A DNA stretch of 64,000 nt, from positions 186,001-250,000 of the forward strand of contig CABHOY010000030.1 of NCBI GenBank assembly GCA_902168105.1. Reading direction: 5' to 3'. Shown here one piece after another: positions 49,867-59,139 of the stretch; position 1 is the first letter of the stretch, and every line of letters starts with the position of its first letter. Both the position numbers and the translations under genes were made by a program. The notes below the pieces were generated by a model, which was given only the letters and a program-made list of their open reading frames with translations, was not told the DNA's origin and ran no database searches. This DNA is from an uncultured Flavihumibacter sp. (GTDB lineage Bacteria; Bacteroidota; Bacteroidia; Chitinophagales; Chitinophagaceae).

Positions 49867-49892
49867 TGTTGGGTTAGTTGAATTTTTGGAGA

Positions 49893-50807
49893 TTATAATT
49901 GTTCCTGTAATCCTGTCATTACATTATGTACGGGCATTCCTTTTATACATTCATACCTGTCATACCCTGAGAGGTAATTAAGGTTTCCTTTTGTGTCGCG
50001 GCTTTCACGGAAACGGGAATAAACATATCCTTCTTCCGGCGTAAGTGCTTTCAATGGCCCCAGGCGGTTCTTCTTTATGAAATAAGCATTATTACCTATG
50101 GAATTAGAGCCGACAAATGCATACCCCTTTTCTTCCGCAAGTATACACAGGGCCTTCAGAGAAGCGCCAAAGTAAAGATGACTGTAGTGCACCTGTTCTC
50201 TCACGAAATCCGGCTTATAAGGCACCGTTACTGCCTTGTCGATACCGAATACACTGTTATATTCCGCGACTACTATTACCGGCTCTACCACATTGATCGC
50301 TTTCCATACCCAATAGTCATTACCGTCAATATCTACAGATAAAAGTCCTATCTCTCCTTTCAGTCCCTGTGAAGTGATCAGGTCATTGATGTTCTCTGCC
50401 GTTATAAATGCCTGTATGGCTTTCAGCTCGTGTTGATAATAAATATCATCTGACATTATATAACGGATACTCTTTTGTGATCCATCAATTACAAGTCCTG
50501 ACCAGTTATTATACTTTAAGAGGAAACGGGTATTTGATTCAACATAGTTTTCCACGCCAAACTCAATGAACGTGGTTTCCGGAATATGTACCTTATTGAT
50601 AAGGTACTGAATGATGCCATCGTCGCCCGTTTGCGAAAAGACTTTAAATTCAGCAGATGAGATATTGTCAAGAACAGGCAATACTTTATTCTGCCTGGCC
50701 AGAAGGGTTCCTAACAATAGGAGGTCTGTTTGTTGGGCTTTACGGGAGGTGTACAAAAAATGGTGCAATACATTCACCAATTTCTTCAATCGTTTCATCA
50801 GGAACAT
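49893..50807 (-). CDS. FkbM-like putative methyltransferase
   Basis: A 304-aa protein with a divergent SAM-binding fold. The motif I-like stretch is TTFIEFGVENYVESNTRFLL, then SGLVIDGSQKSIRYI and the acidic LLSVDIDGNDYWVWKAI, which parallels the FkbM LKVDTEGNE element. SQTGDDGIIQYL at the front resembles the SxxGED element of FkbM-like glycan methyltransferases. The C-terminus is longer than usual. The gene pair 49066-50807 is divergent from the exopolysaccharide operon. Enzyme activity is inferred; it may act on the same surface polymer. Confidence 0.7.
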   Translation of the reverse strand: MFLMKRLKKLVNVLHHFLYTSRKAQQTDLLLLGTLLARQNKVLPVLDNISSAEFKVFSQTGDDGIIQYLINKVHIPETTFIEFGVENYVESNTRFLLKYNNWSGLVIDGSQKSIRYIMSDDIYYQHELKAIQAFITAENINDLITSQGLKGEIGLLSVDIDGNDYWVWKAINVVEPVIVVAEYNSVFGIDKAVTVPYKPDFVREQVHYSHLYFGASLKALCILAEEKGYAFVGSNSIGNNAYFIKKNRLGPLKALTPEEGYVYSRFRESRDTKGNLNYLSGYDRYECIKGMPVHNVMTGLQEQL

Positions 50808-51121
50808 GGTAAGTGTTAAGTAATCGGAGCGCTCTCCTAAAATATGTTACCCCCATAAATACATAATAATAAAAATATTGTTCATTTTGAGATAATTTAT
50901 AACATGTGCGATCCTACGCTTCTTTTCTGCATATCCAATATGACAAAGGCATCCCTACACGTACATAACTTTCCTGGCATTTTTGTGCATGTGATATTTT
51001 TGTTTTAATTTGCTTCAGTCTGAGAATGCGTTAATCAATAAAATCTGCAAAAAATTATTTGCATATGATGGTGCCCCAACTGTCATAAGGTGTTTTATTG
51101 TTTCTACTTGATTACCGTTCC
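50808..51121. promoter_or_regulatory. Divergent control region of the exopolysaccharide locus
   Basis: This AT-rich spacer separates the FkbM-like pair from the acyltransferase. On the plus strand TATTTTTG at 50995-51002 is a perfect -7 box, predicting a leader of ~115 nt before ATG 51122. On the minus strand TATTTTAG, about 40 bases before 50807, is a weaker candidate. No reading frame fits here. Confidence 0.45.
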
Positions 51122-52357
51122 ATGACTCCAAACACGTCTTCGCCAAGATATTTTTTTAGTCTGGATGCAATAAGAGGCTTTGCCGCGCTTATTGTCGTCC
51201 TATGCCACTGGCAATTTTATTTTTATAAGGATCAAACCATACAAACCAAGCCCGTAGAGGAATTGGGACTCCCATTATTTTCTTATCTATCCATTTTTTA
51301 CCATCATGCTTTTTTTGCAGTGGATCTTTTTTTTCTCTTATCAGGATTTATCTTCTTCTGGTTCTATGCCGATAAAATAGCCGACAGGAAAACACCTTTC
51401 GGCAACTTTATGTGTTACCGGCTAACGCGCCTCTATCCTGTTCACTTTATTACGCTTCTTTCCCTGATAGTGTTACAATACATCATGGTGAGCAGAACGG
51501 GGCATACCTTCATTATGCAGAATAATGACACCTGGCACTTCCTGTTGAACCTGTTTGTCATACACAGCTGGGGATTTGAGCCAACGCCTGCACTGAACGG
51601 GTTTAACGGCCCATCCTGGTCTGTATCGGTCGAGTTGCTATTATACCTGCTGTTCTTCCTCATCAGCTGGAAAAAACTGAATCGTAATAAGGGTTTACTG
51701 ATAACGATCGTTGTAGCAGGCGCCATTATACAATATTTCTATTCTATGATCGGCCAGGGTGTATATTCCTTCTTCCTGGGAGGGCTGACCTATCATCTCT
51801 ATGCCTGGCTTATTAAAAGGAAAAATGTACGCAGGGTTACCACTATCGTTACTATTGCCGCTATTGCACTCTGGGCGGTAGTGCTGACAGAGTATGCATT
51901 TTCGTACATAAGGGATTTCTCAATGCTGCTGATGAAGAAAGTATTGCCGGGAAAAGATGTAACATTCGATACTGCTTTATTTAATCTTTCCAGGAACACT
52001 TTTTTCAGAACTATTATATCGCCTGCCACTATTCTAACACTTGCATTGTCGGAAACAACAAGAGGGGGCCTGAAAGTAAAATGGGCCCTGGTATTGGGAA
52101 ATGCCAGTTACGCGCTATACCTGCTTCATTTCCCGTTAATGGTCTTCTTTTTTATTGCCGTGGACATATCAGGGATCAGCCAGGAGGTGTTTCACTCTCC
52201 GTTTACTGTACTGGTCTTCTATTCAGTTTTGATCCCACTAAGTATCCTTACTCACTATTATTTCGAATTGCCCCTGCAGGATCTGTTCAGAAAGCGGCTG
52301 CTCAGAAAGCCCCTACCGGGTCTTGTTACTGTTGTCAATAATCAGGTCACCACATAA
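51122..52357 (+). CDS. OafA/YrhL-type membrane acyltransferase
   Basis: A 411-aa integral membrane acyltransferase (Acyl_transf_3). The start at 51122 gives MTPNTSSPRYFFSLDAIRGFAALIVVLCHW, in which the conserved R in the first helix and the catalytic H of CHW are visible. About ten hydrophobic helices follow, with NGPSWSVSVELLLYLLFF as the second family block. It O-acetylates or succinylates sugars of surface polysaccharides. It precedes the export genes of the exopolysaccharide locus by 65 bp on the same strand, so it probably decorates that polymer. Confidence 0.9.
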   Translation: MTPNTSSPRYFFSLDAIRGFAALIVVLCHWQFYFYKDQTIQTKPVEELGLPLFSYLSIFYHHAFFAVDLFFLLSGFIFFWFYADKIADRKTPFGNFMCYRLTRLYPVHFITLLSLIVLQYIMVSRTGHTFIMQNNDTWHFLLNLFVIHSWGFEPTPALNGFNGPSWSVSVELLLYLLFFLISWKKLNRNKGLLITIVVAGAIIQYFYSMIGQGVYSFFLGGLTYHLYAWLIKRKNVRRVTTIVTIAAIALWAVVLTEYAFSYIRDFSMLLMKKVLPGKDVTFDTALFNLSRNTFFRTIISPATILTLALSETTRGGLKVKWALVLGNASYALYLLHFPLMVFFFIAVDISGISQEVFHSPFTVLVFYSVLIPLSILTHYYFELPLQDLFRKRLLRKPLPGLVTVVNNQVTT

Positions 52358-52422
52358 TACAGGTTACCTGCAAGAATGCCTTACGACTGTTTATCACCTT
52401 GTTTTATTAATCGAAATCAGAT

Positions 52423-53187
52423 ATGATACCTAAATTCTATTTACTGTTATTCATTACGGCAGGTCTCCTGACAGGCTGTGTTAATACTAAAAAGATCACT
52501 TATTTCAATGACCTCGAAAAAGCAAACGGAATAGAATCGGCCAACAAGCTGCAATCGCTTAAGGTACAGCCGGGAGATGTATTACAGATCACCATCACAA
52601 CAATTGACAAAGATATTTCGCTGATACTAAACCCTGCGGCAGTCAACTCGTCCCCTATGTCTACTCATGGTATGGACCCCGGTTATATTGTTGACAGTGC
52701 AGGCAATGTAAGTTTGCCCATGATCGGAAAGGTATATGTGAAAGATAAGACCACGACAGAAATAAATGACATCATCGCACAGGAGTTAAACAAAACGATC
52801 CGTAATCCTTATGTATCTACCCGCATTGCCAATTTCAGGGTCTCCGTACTGGGAGACGTGGCCCGTCCAGGTTCCTACCAGATAGCAGGTGAACGAGCCT
52901 CCGTACTGGATGCACTCAGTATGGCGGGCGATCTGAACGTCACGGCCCTCAGAGATGATATTATGATCATCCGCGAAGTGAACGGAGAAAAAACATATGC
53001 ATCCCTGAACCTGAACAATGGTAAAACACTTGCTTCGCCGTACTACTATCTCAATAATAACGATGTAATATATGTCAAGCCTGGCCCTAACAAACAATTC
53101 AACACATCCAAAATTGTACAGCTGCTACCTGCTGCCATCGGCATTCTGTCACTCATCACCACCATCGTCATTGTTTCCGTAAAATGA
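52423..53187 (+). CDS. Wza-like polysaccharide export lipoprotein
   Basis: A 254-aa outer-membrane export protein: lipobox MIPKFYLLLFITAGLLTGC, the Poly_export domain (SLKVQPGDVLQITITTIDKDISLILNPA and YIVDSAGNVSLPMIGKVYVKDKTTTEINDIIAQELNK) and an SLBB domain (RVSVLGDVARPGSYQIAGERASVLDALSMAGDL). A C-terminal transmembrane helix ends the protein (LLPAAIGILSLITTIVIVSV). It forms the outer-membrane channel with the Wzc kinase, whose gene overlaps it by 4 bp (ATGA). Confidence 0.94.
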   Translation: MIPKFYLLLFITAGLLTGCVNTKKITYFNDLEKANGIESANKLQSLKVQPGDVLQITITTIDKDISLILNPAAVNSSPMSTHGMDPGYIVDSAGNVSLPMIGKVYVKDKTTTEINDIIAQELNKTIRNPYVSTRIANFRVSVLGDVARPGSYQIAGERASVLDALSMAGDLNVTALRDDIMIIREVNGEKTYASLNLNNGKTLASPYYYLNNNDVIYVKPGPNKQFNTSKIVQLLPAAIGILSLITTIVIVSVK

Positions 53188-55559
53188 TACATCAAATGAA
53201 CCGCAACAAAGAAATTAATAATAAAAATGCCATTATAGATCTTGGAGATCTGTTTAAAAAATTATTCTTCCACTGGCCACTGTACCTTATCGTATTGTTA
53301 ATAGCAGCTGGCGGCGCTTTTGCATATCTTAAATATGCACGGCCGAGATATATGTCCAGCGCCAAACTGTACCTGAAAGATGAAAAAAAGAATGGCGAGG
53401 AAACCGATCTGTTGAAGTCACTCTCACTCTTCAACAGTGGAAAGAACATTGAAAACGAGATGGAGGTACTTAAGTCCCCTATCCTCGTTGAAAAGGTGAT
53501 CCGCGACAATCGTTTCAATGTAAGCTACTTTGTAAAAGGTGCTTTCCGTAATGAAGAGATCTATGAACAGAACCCGCTTGCACTCAGTTTTCTGGGCGAT
53601 AGTACACACATAGGCAATTACATTTTCGACGTCAGGGAAGATAACAACCTGCTGCAGGTAAAGTGGGTGAACGATCCCCATGATGGTGAACATGCTACGT
53701 TCAACATACACTCCGGCGAGCCTTTTATGGTGAACAGGGAGAGGTTCAGCCTCACATTTGATAAGACAGTTCCGGATGCTGCCAGCAATACTTACAGGGT
53801 GCAGATAGACTCGGTAGAAGAGCTGGCCTATAAAAAGATCGACGATATCGGTACTGCCCTGGTAAACAGGGACGCCACCGTTGTGATGGTAACCTATGAG
53901 GACAGGATAGCCTCCCGTACTGCACATTTTCTGAATGCACTACTGGATACCTATAACGAATATACCCTGGACGATAAGAACCGGGTAGCGTTGAAAACAA
54001 TCCGGTTCCTGACCGTGCGTATCGATTCTCTCAGGGACGAACTGGGATTCCTCGAAAAACAGGAAGAGCAGTTCAAGGTGCAACGCGGTATCACCGACAT
54101 AGAAGGCAGTTCCAAACTTGCGCTGGAACAAGTAAAGGAAGCTGATATCAAGCTGAATGACGCCAATATGCAATTGTCTGTATTTGACCAGATGGAGTCC
54201 TATATCAATGATCCTTCTACAGATTATCCTTTTGCGCCGGTACTGGGAAATGTAGATCAGGCGCTGACGGGTATGATCAATCGCTATGAAGAGCTGCTGA
54301 AGGAGAAAAAAAGGCTTTCCCTTTCACTGCAGCCCGGTAGTATGATACTACAGAACACGGATGCGCAGATCAGTGATGCCAGGAAGACGATCAAAAACTA
54401 CATCTCCGGTTATAAGCGTAATGCAGGTGTGGCTCAAAACCAGATGCAATCCAAAGTGAACCAGATACAGGCCAAGATCGCCAATATCCCGGCTTACGAA
54501 CGCGAGTACATCAATATCAAAAGGCAACAAAGTGTAAAAGAGAACCTGTACCTGCATCTCCTTAAGAAGAAAGAAGAAGCAGCTATCTCTTATGCCAGTA
54601 ACGTAACCGATAATAAAGTACTGGCGCCCGCCTTTGTACCTTCCAAACCGGAATCGCCAAAGAAGACGCTGGTGTTTGTCGGCTTCCTTGCTGCTGCACT
54701 TGTGCTTTGTACCGTATACGTTTACATTAAATATTTCCTGAACAATAAGGTACTGGATAAATCGGAAATTGAGCAGGCCTTTGGCAGGCCGGTCATGGCA
54801 GAGATCTACCAGGATGAAACAGGTACGAGAGACATGTCATTACATAACAGGTCAGTATTACTGGAACAGATCTTCAACCTGCGCACTAACCTCCGCTTCC
54901 TGCTCAACGAACATAACACCTCTGCTACCATCATGATCACGTCCAGCATTTCCGGTGAGGGAAAGACCTTCATGACGGCACACCTGGGCAATGCGCTGAC
55001 GGTAAATAATAAGAAAGCCATATTACTGGAACTTGACCTGCGCAAACCGAAGCTATCACGCTCCCTCGGACTGGACAACCAGATCGGTGTTACCAGTTAC
55101 CTCGTAGAAAGTAAAACAATAGACGAGATCATCAAAAAAGTGCCTGGCACAGAAGGGTTGTACCTCATTTCTTCCGGACCTATTCCCCCTAACCCGGTCG
55201 AGCTGATTGAAAGCAACCGCATGAAAGCATTGCTTGAAACATTGAAACAGCGGTTCGATTATATCATTATTGACACGGCGCCGATCGGTATCGTGTCAGA
55301 CTCGAAGAGCCTGGCGCCATATGTAGATTGTACGCTGTTCATGGTGCGTTACAACTTCACATTAAAATCAAAAATGGCGGCTGTGGCAGAGAATATCAGG
55401 GATAGTTTCTTCCGGAAAACAGGCGTCATTTTCAATGGTATAGAACAGGACTCGTTCTATCCATACTATTACTATGATCATTACTCCTATTCTGAGAATC
55501 GCCATAAGACAAAGATGTGGTCTGCATTTGCTAAAAAAATGAAACAACGAATTGCATAA
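53184..55559 (+). CDS. Wzc-like polysaccharide co-polymerase with C-terminal tyrosine kinase
   Basis: A 791-aa BY-kinase. It has an N-terminal Wzz domain with a first transmembrane helix (WPLYLIVLLIAAGGAFAYL, ~30-48), a coiled-coil periplasmic region (~270-460) and a second transmembrane helix (LVFVGFLAAALVLCTVYVYI, ~500). The cytoplasmic kinase has Walker A SISGEGKTFMTAHLGN (~590), Walker A' LLELDLRKP and Walker B YIIIDTAPIGIV. The tail holds a Tyr cluster (YPYYYYDHYSYSEN, ~757-771) for autophosphorylation. It controls chain length and export with Wza. The start overlaps the Wza stop, and its own stop overlaps the flippase start. Confidence 0.94.
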   Translation: MIHQMNRNKEINNKNAIIDLGDLFKKLFFHWPLYLIVLLIAAGGAFAYLKYARPRYMSSAKLYLKDEKKNGEETDLLKSLSLFNSGKNIENEMEVLKSPILVEKVIRDNRFNVSYFVKGAFRNEEIYEQNPLALSFLGDSTHIGNYIFDVREDNNLLQVKWVNDPHDGEHATFNIHSGEPFMVNRERFSLTFDKTVPDAASNTYRVQIDSVEELAYKKIDDIGTALVNRDATVVMVTYEDRIASRTAHFLNALLDTYNEYTLDDKNRVALKTIRFLTVRIDSLRDELGFLEKQEEQFKVQRGITDIEGSSKLALEQVKEADIKLNDANMQLSVFDQMESYINDPSTDYPFAPVLGNVDQALTGMINRYEELLKEKKRLSLSLQPGSMILQNTDAQISDARKTIKNYISGYKRNAGVAQNQMQSKVNQIQAKIANIPAYEREYINIKRQQSVKENLYLHLLKKKEEAAISYASNVTDNKVLAPAFVPSKPESPKKTLVFVGFLAAALVLCTVYVYIKYFLNNKVLDKSEIEQAFGRPVMAEIYQDETGTRDMSLHNRSVLLEQIFNLRTNLRFLLNEHNTSATIMITSSISGEGKTFMTAHLGNALTVNNKKAILLELDLRKPKLSRSLGLDNQIGVTSYLVESKTIDEIIKKVPGTEGLYLISSGPIPPNPVELIESNRMKALLETLKQRFDYIIIDTAPIGIVSDSKSLAPYVDCTLFMVRYNFTLKSKMAAVAENIRDSFFRKTGVIFNGIEQDSFYPYYYYDHYSYSENRHKTKMWSAFAKKMKQRIA

Positions 55560-56898
55560 GATATTCAGAAATAGCGGTTGGTTACTGGTAGATAAACTTG
55601 CCAGGTTGTTCATAGGTCTCATCACGATGGCTATGATAGCGCGTCATATTGGCCCGGAGGCGTTTGGTATCTGGAACTATGCAATTGCGTTAACGGCGAT
55701 TGTAGGAAGCCTTGCCATACTTGGCCTTGATAAAGTAGTGGTGAAAGAAGTGGTATCCAATCCTGAAAGACAGGATAGCATTATAGCGTCTACGCTGACC
55801 ATACGTTTTGCAGCGGGTATTCTTGCATTCCTTTGTTGTGCAGCCATTGTACTGGCCACAAAACGGCATTCGCCCGTATATCTGTATTGCACGATCATCA
55901 CAGCATTGAACATTATCCTGTTAAGCTTCGATGTATTTGACTATTTCTACCAGGCGAAGAATGAAGTGCATAAAGTAATTATTCCAAAGGTCACCCTGTT
56001 TGTGACCTTCTGTGTCATTAAGATCATATTCGTATATTTTAACGGCACACTGCTTCACTTCGTTTGGCTGTCATTTGCCGAGCTGCTGCTGACCTATCTG
56101 GCCATACTGGTTCTTTATCTGAAAGAAGGTAACCGTCTTTTTACAGTGATCAGTTTCCAGGAGATGAGATATCTCTTCCTGCATAGCTGGCCCCTGATGT
56201 TTACAGGCGTATTGATACTGCTGTATGTAAAGGCAGATCAGTTATTGCTGGACACGTTGAGCTCTCCGGTACAACTAGGCGAGTATGCTGCAGCGGCACG
56301 GATCTCAGAACTATGGTATGCACTTCCTACCGTGCTGGCTACCGCTTTATTACCCGGCTTAATATCCAAAAGGCAGGAGAATATGTCCGCCTATCTGCAT
56401 GCAATTGAGAGATGGCTGCGCCTGTCTTTTTGGGCAAGTACGGCGATAGCGGTAGTGATGACCTTTTCATCAGCCGGCACTGCGCACTGGCTATACGGAG
56501 ATCAGTTTCCGGGATCAGGGACCATTCTATCCATTCATATCTGGGCTAATATTCCCGTGTTCTTAAGTACTGCACTGATGCAATACCAGCTGATAGAAGG
56601 CGCTTATAAAACGAATCTTTATTCCAGCTGCGCAGGTTTGCTTGTAAATATCGTGATCAACATCCTGCTCATTCCATCTATGGGAGGAGTAGGCGCCGCT
56701 ATTGCCACTGTCGTTTCTTACATCGTTGTAGGCACTACAGTGGTCCTACTGGATAAAACCGGGAAGCTGGCAATGCTTATTCCAAAGATGATATCACCCG
56801 CATTGGCCCTGGCAGATACAAAATACATCGTGGACGCCCTGAAACTATTTACAGACAATTTTTTATCAGTAATACGTGAAAAGTATTTGACGAAATGA
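55552..56898 (+). CDS. Wzx-type polysaccharide flippase
   Basis: A 448-aa membrane protein with about 12-14 hydrophobic helices and the MATE/Wzx opening HKIFRNSGWLLVDKLARLFIGLITMAMIARHIGPEAFGIWNYA. The only start that keeps the whole first helix is TTG 55552, which overlaps the Wzc stop by 8 bp; the next ATG (55627) lies after the first helix. It flips lipid-linked repeat units across the inner membrane. It is coupled to the following FkbM gene by ATGA. Confidence 0.9.
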   Translation: MHKIFRNSGWLLVDKLARLFIGLITMAMIARHIGPEAFGIWNYAIALTAIVGSLAILGLDKVVVKEVVSNPERQDSIIASTLTIRFAAGILAFLCCAAIVLATKRHSPVYLYCTIITALNIILLSFDVFDYFYQAKNEVHKVIIPKVTLFVTFCVIKIIFVYFNGTLLHFVWLSFAELLLTYLAILVLYLKEGNRLFTVISFQEMRYLFLHSWPLMFTGVLILLYVKADQLLLDTLSSPVQLGEYAAAARISELWYALPTVLATALLPGLISKRQENMSAYLHAIERWLRLSFWASTAIAVVMTFSSAGTAHWLYGDQFPGSGTILSIHIWANIPVFLSTALMQYQLIEGAYKTNLYSSCAGLLVNIVINILLIPSMGGVGAAIATVVSYIVVGTTVVLLDKTGKLAMLIPKMISPALALADTKYIVDALKLFTDNFLSVIREKYLTK

Positions 56899-57590
56899 CG
56901 AGCGTAAAAAAAATAATAGCGACCCTTGCCTCAAAAGTTGCCCCACAGATCCGCTATCTGGCGCCTGCTTATAGTTCGGAAGGAGAAGATCTGATACTGA
57001 AGAGGATATTTGACAATAAAACAAACGGTGTATATGTAGATGTAGGAGCACATCATCCTTTCCGTGTATCGAATACATACCTGTTCTATAAAATGAAATG
57101 GACAGGCATCAACATAGACCCCATGCCTGGTTCCAAAGCTTTATTCGACAGGTACCGGCCCGAGGATGTTAATCTGGAAATGGGTGTATCGGCAGTCAGG
57201 CAACAACTGACCTATCACATTTTTAATGAACCGGCATTGAACACATTTTCCAATGCCAAAGTGGAAGAATATACACAAGATCCAAAGTATCAGGTGATAA
57301 AGGAAAAAAAGATCGACACCTGGCCATTAGCTGACATCCTTGATCACTATCTGCCAGCCGGCAGGTCCATTGACTTTCTCACCATCGATGCGGAAGGACT
57401 GGATATGGATGTGCTGCGTTCAAATAACTGGAACAAGTACAGGCCTGCCTACATACTGGTGGAGTCTGACCCGTTCCTGCTTTCGAACATGCAGCACTCT
57501 GAACTGGGACAATTTATGCAAGAGGCAGGTTATGCCATATTTGCGAAGACCTATTACACCTACTTCTTTAAAAACCTGCGTCATGAGTAA
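56895..57590 (+). CDS. FkbM-family methyltransferase
   Basis: A 231-aa enzyme. Motif I is NGVYVDVGAHHPFRVSNTYLFY, then GINIDPMPGSKALFDRYRPEDVNLEMGVS and the acidic DFLTIDAEGLDMDVLRSNNW. It overlaps the flippase by 4 bp and the next methyltransferase by 8 bp (ATGAGTAA). It probably O-methylates a sugar of the exopolysaccharide; the position is unknown. Confidence 0.9.
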   Translation: MTSVKKIIATLASKVAPQIRYLAPAYSSEGEDLILKRIFDNKTNGVYVDVGAHHPFRVSNTYLFYKMKWTGINIDPMPGSKALFDRYRPEDVNLEMGVSAVRQQLTYHIFNEPALNTFSNAKVEEYTQDPKYQVIKEKKIDTWPLADILDHYLPAGRSIDFLTIDAEGLDMDVLRSNNWNKYRPAYILVESDPFLLSNMQHSELGQFMQEAGYAIFAKTYYTYFFKNLRHE

Positions 57591-58224
57591 GTTATACGTT
57601 CAATACGGTTGCGGCCCATTCTCAGCACCAAAAGGCTGGAAAAACTTTGATGCCTCTCCTACCCTTCGCATACAGCAGCTTCCCCTGATAGGTGGCCTGC
57701 TGAAGAACAGGATGCACGTTACATTCCCTGAAGATGTCCTGCTGGGAGATATCCTGAAAGAGCTGCCTGGTATTGCACCTAATTCCTGCGATGGCGTATA
57801 CTGTTCTCATGTGCTTGAACATCTCGCTTACGACGACTGCCTGCTGGCCATCCGTAATACCTATGACATATTAAAACCAGGCGGTTGTTTCCGGTGTGTG
57901 GTGCCTGACCTGGAAAGTGCAGCAAGAGAATATGTGCAGGACCTGAGTAACAATGACCGGGAAGCAAATACCAAGTTCCTGGAAAAAACCATGCTGGGAA
58001 AAAAACAACGGCTGCGCGGATTAAAAGGATTGTTACAGACCACCCTCGGCAACAGGGAACATCTGTACATGTGGGATACACCATCGTTGAAGAACATACT
58101 GCTACAGGCAGGTTTTACGCAGGTACGGACCTGTAGCTTTAATGATTGTAAGGACGACATGTTCAGGCTTGTAGAAGAGGAATCAAGATTTGAGAATGCG
58201 GTAGCGCTGGAAGCTATAAAATAA
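57583..58224 (+). CDS. Class I SAM-dependent methyltransferase
   Basis: A 213-aa enzyme starting at ATG 57583 inside the previous stop overlap. It begins SKLYVQYGCGPFSAPKGWKNFDASPTLRI, a motif I variant (QYGCGP) found in glycan-associated methyltransferases. SCDGVYCSHVLEHLAYDDCLLAIRNTYDILKPGGCFRCVVPDLE gives the methyltransferase-11 centre. A much longer frame upstream is only a shadow of the FkbM gene. It sits in the exopolysaccharide operon; the acceptor is unknown. Confidence 0.88.
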   Translation: MSKLYVQYGCGPFSAPKGWKNFDASPTLRIQQLPLIGGLLKNRMHVTFPEDVLLGDILKELPGIAPNSCDGVYCSHVLEHLAYDDCLLAIRNTYDILKPGGCFRCVVPDLESAAREYVQDLSNNDREANTKFLEKTMLGKKQRLRGLKGLLQTTLGNREHLYMWDTPSLKNILLQAGFTQVRTCSFNDCKDDMFRLVEEESRFENAVALEAIK

Positions 58225-59133
58225 TTGACATTGGATACACCTATTCTCCTATTAATTTTTAACCGTCCCCATCAGACGTTGCGGATACTTGAAAGTATAC
58301 GGCAGCAACAACCTGCGCGGTTGTTCATTGCAGCTGACGGGCCCCGCCAGCATAAAGATGGAGAAGCCGCATTGTGCCAACAGACCAGGGACCTCGTATT
58401 AAGACAGATAGACTGGCCATGCGAAGTGCATACTTTATTCAGGCAACACAACCTTGGTTGTGCTACTGCTGTAAGTGCGGCCATTGACTGGTTCTTTTCA
58501 CAGGTAGAGGAAGGCATCATACTGGAAGACGATTGCATGCCCGACCCTTCTTTTTATAATTTTTGCACAACACTGCTGGACCGTTACCGCCACGATACAC
58601 GAATGATGCATATCGGTGGCAGTAATTACCAGGCAGGCGTTAAAAGAGGAGATGCTTCCTACTACTTCTCCCGTTATGCACATATCTGGGGATGGGCCAC
58701 CTGGAAAAGGGCCTGGGAACTGTATGATTTCACATTACTCAGATACAGAGGCGCATCCACCGAAGGCGTTCCTGCTGCATTTTCCAGGGACCTTAAAGCC
58801 TTTTATGAACAAAAGATGGATACCTGGGACACACAATGGTTCCTGTCGGTACTTTTCAATAAAGGATTTGCAATAACCCCTAACACAAACATCATCAGGA
58901 ATATCGGTTACGGAAAAGAAGCAACACATACTAAAAGTAAGCCTGCATGGTTTAAGAAAATGGCGTATGGCACTATTACGCAACTCACTCATCCCAGCGA
59001 AATTACTGTAGATGAAGCAGCAGATGCTTATACAATGGATACTGTATTTAATTGCAGCCCGCTTTTCTACATGGTAAAAAAGATCATTAAAAATAATACG
59101 CTCTTGTATAACCTGTACAAGCGCATATCATAA
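58225..59133 (+). CDS. GT2-like glycosyltransferase
   Basis: A 302-aa nucleotide-sugar transferase: PILLLIFNRPHQTLRILESIRQQQPARLFIAADGPR at the front, EEGIILEDDCMPDPSFYNF carrying the acidic DxD-like metal site, and RYAHIWGWATWKRAWELYD as the acceptor block. It has no ATG; it begins at TTG 58225 (directly after the upstream stop) or TTG 58231. It adds one sugar to the repeat unit of the exopolysaccharide; donor and linkage are unknown. Confidence 0.88.
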   Translation: MTLDTPILLLIFNRPHQTLRILESIRQQQPARLFIAADGPRQHKDGEAALCQQTRDLVLRQIDWPCEVHTLFRQHNLGCATAVSAAIDWFFSQVEEGIILEDDCMPDPSFYNFCTTLLDRYRHDTRMMHIGGSNYQAGVKRGDASYYFSRYAHIWGWATWKRAWELYDFTLLRYRGASTEGVPAAFSRDLKAFYEQKMDTWDTQWFLSVLFNKGFAITPNTNIIRNIGYGKEATHTKSKPAWFKKMAYGTITQLTHPSEITVDEAADAYTMDTVFNCSPLFYMVKKIIKNNTLLYNLYKRIS

Positions 59134-59139
59134 TTTACT

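Noticed and set aside
57340..58224. Longer start for the methyltransferase at 57583
   Set aside because: The added 81 residues are Trp/Cys-rich and lie wholly inside the FkbM gene in another frame.
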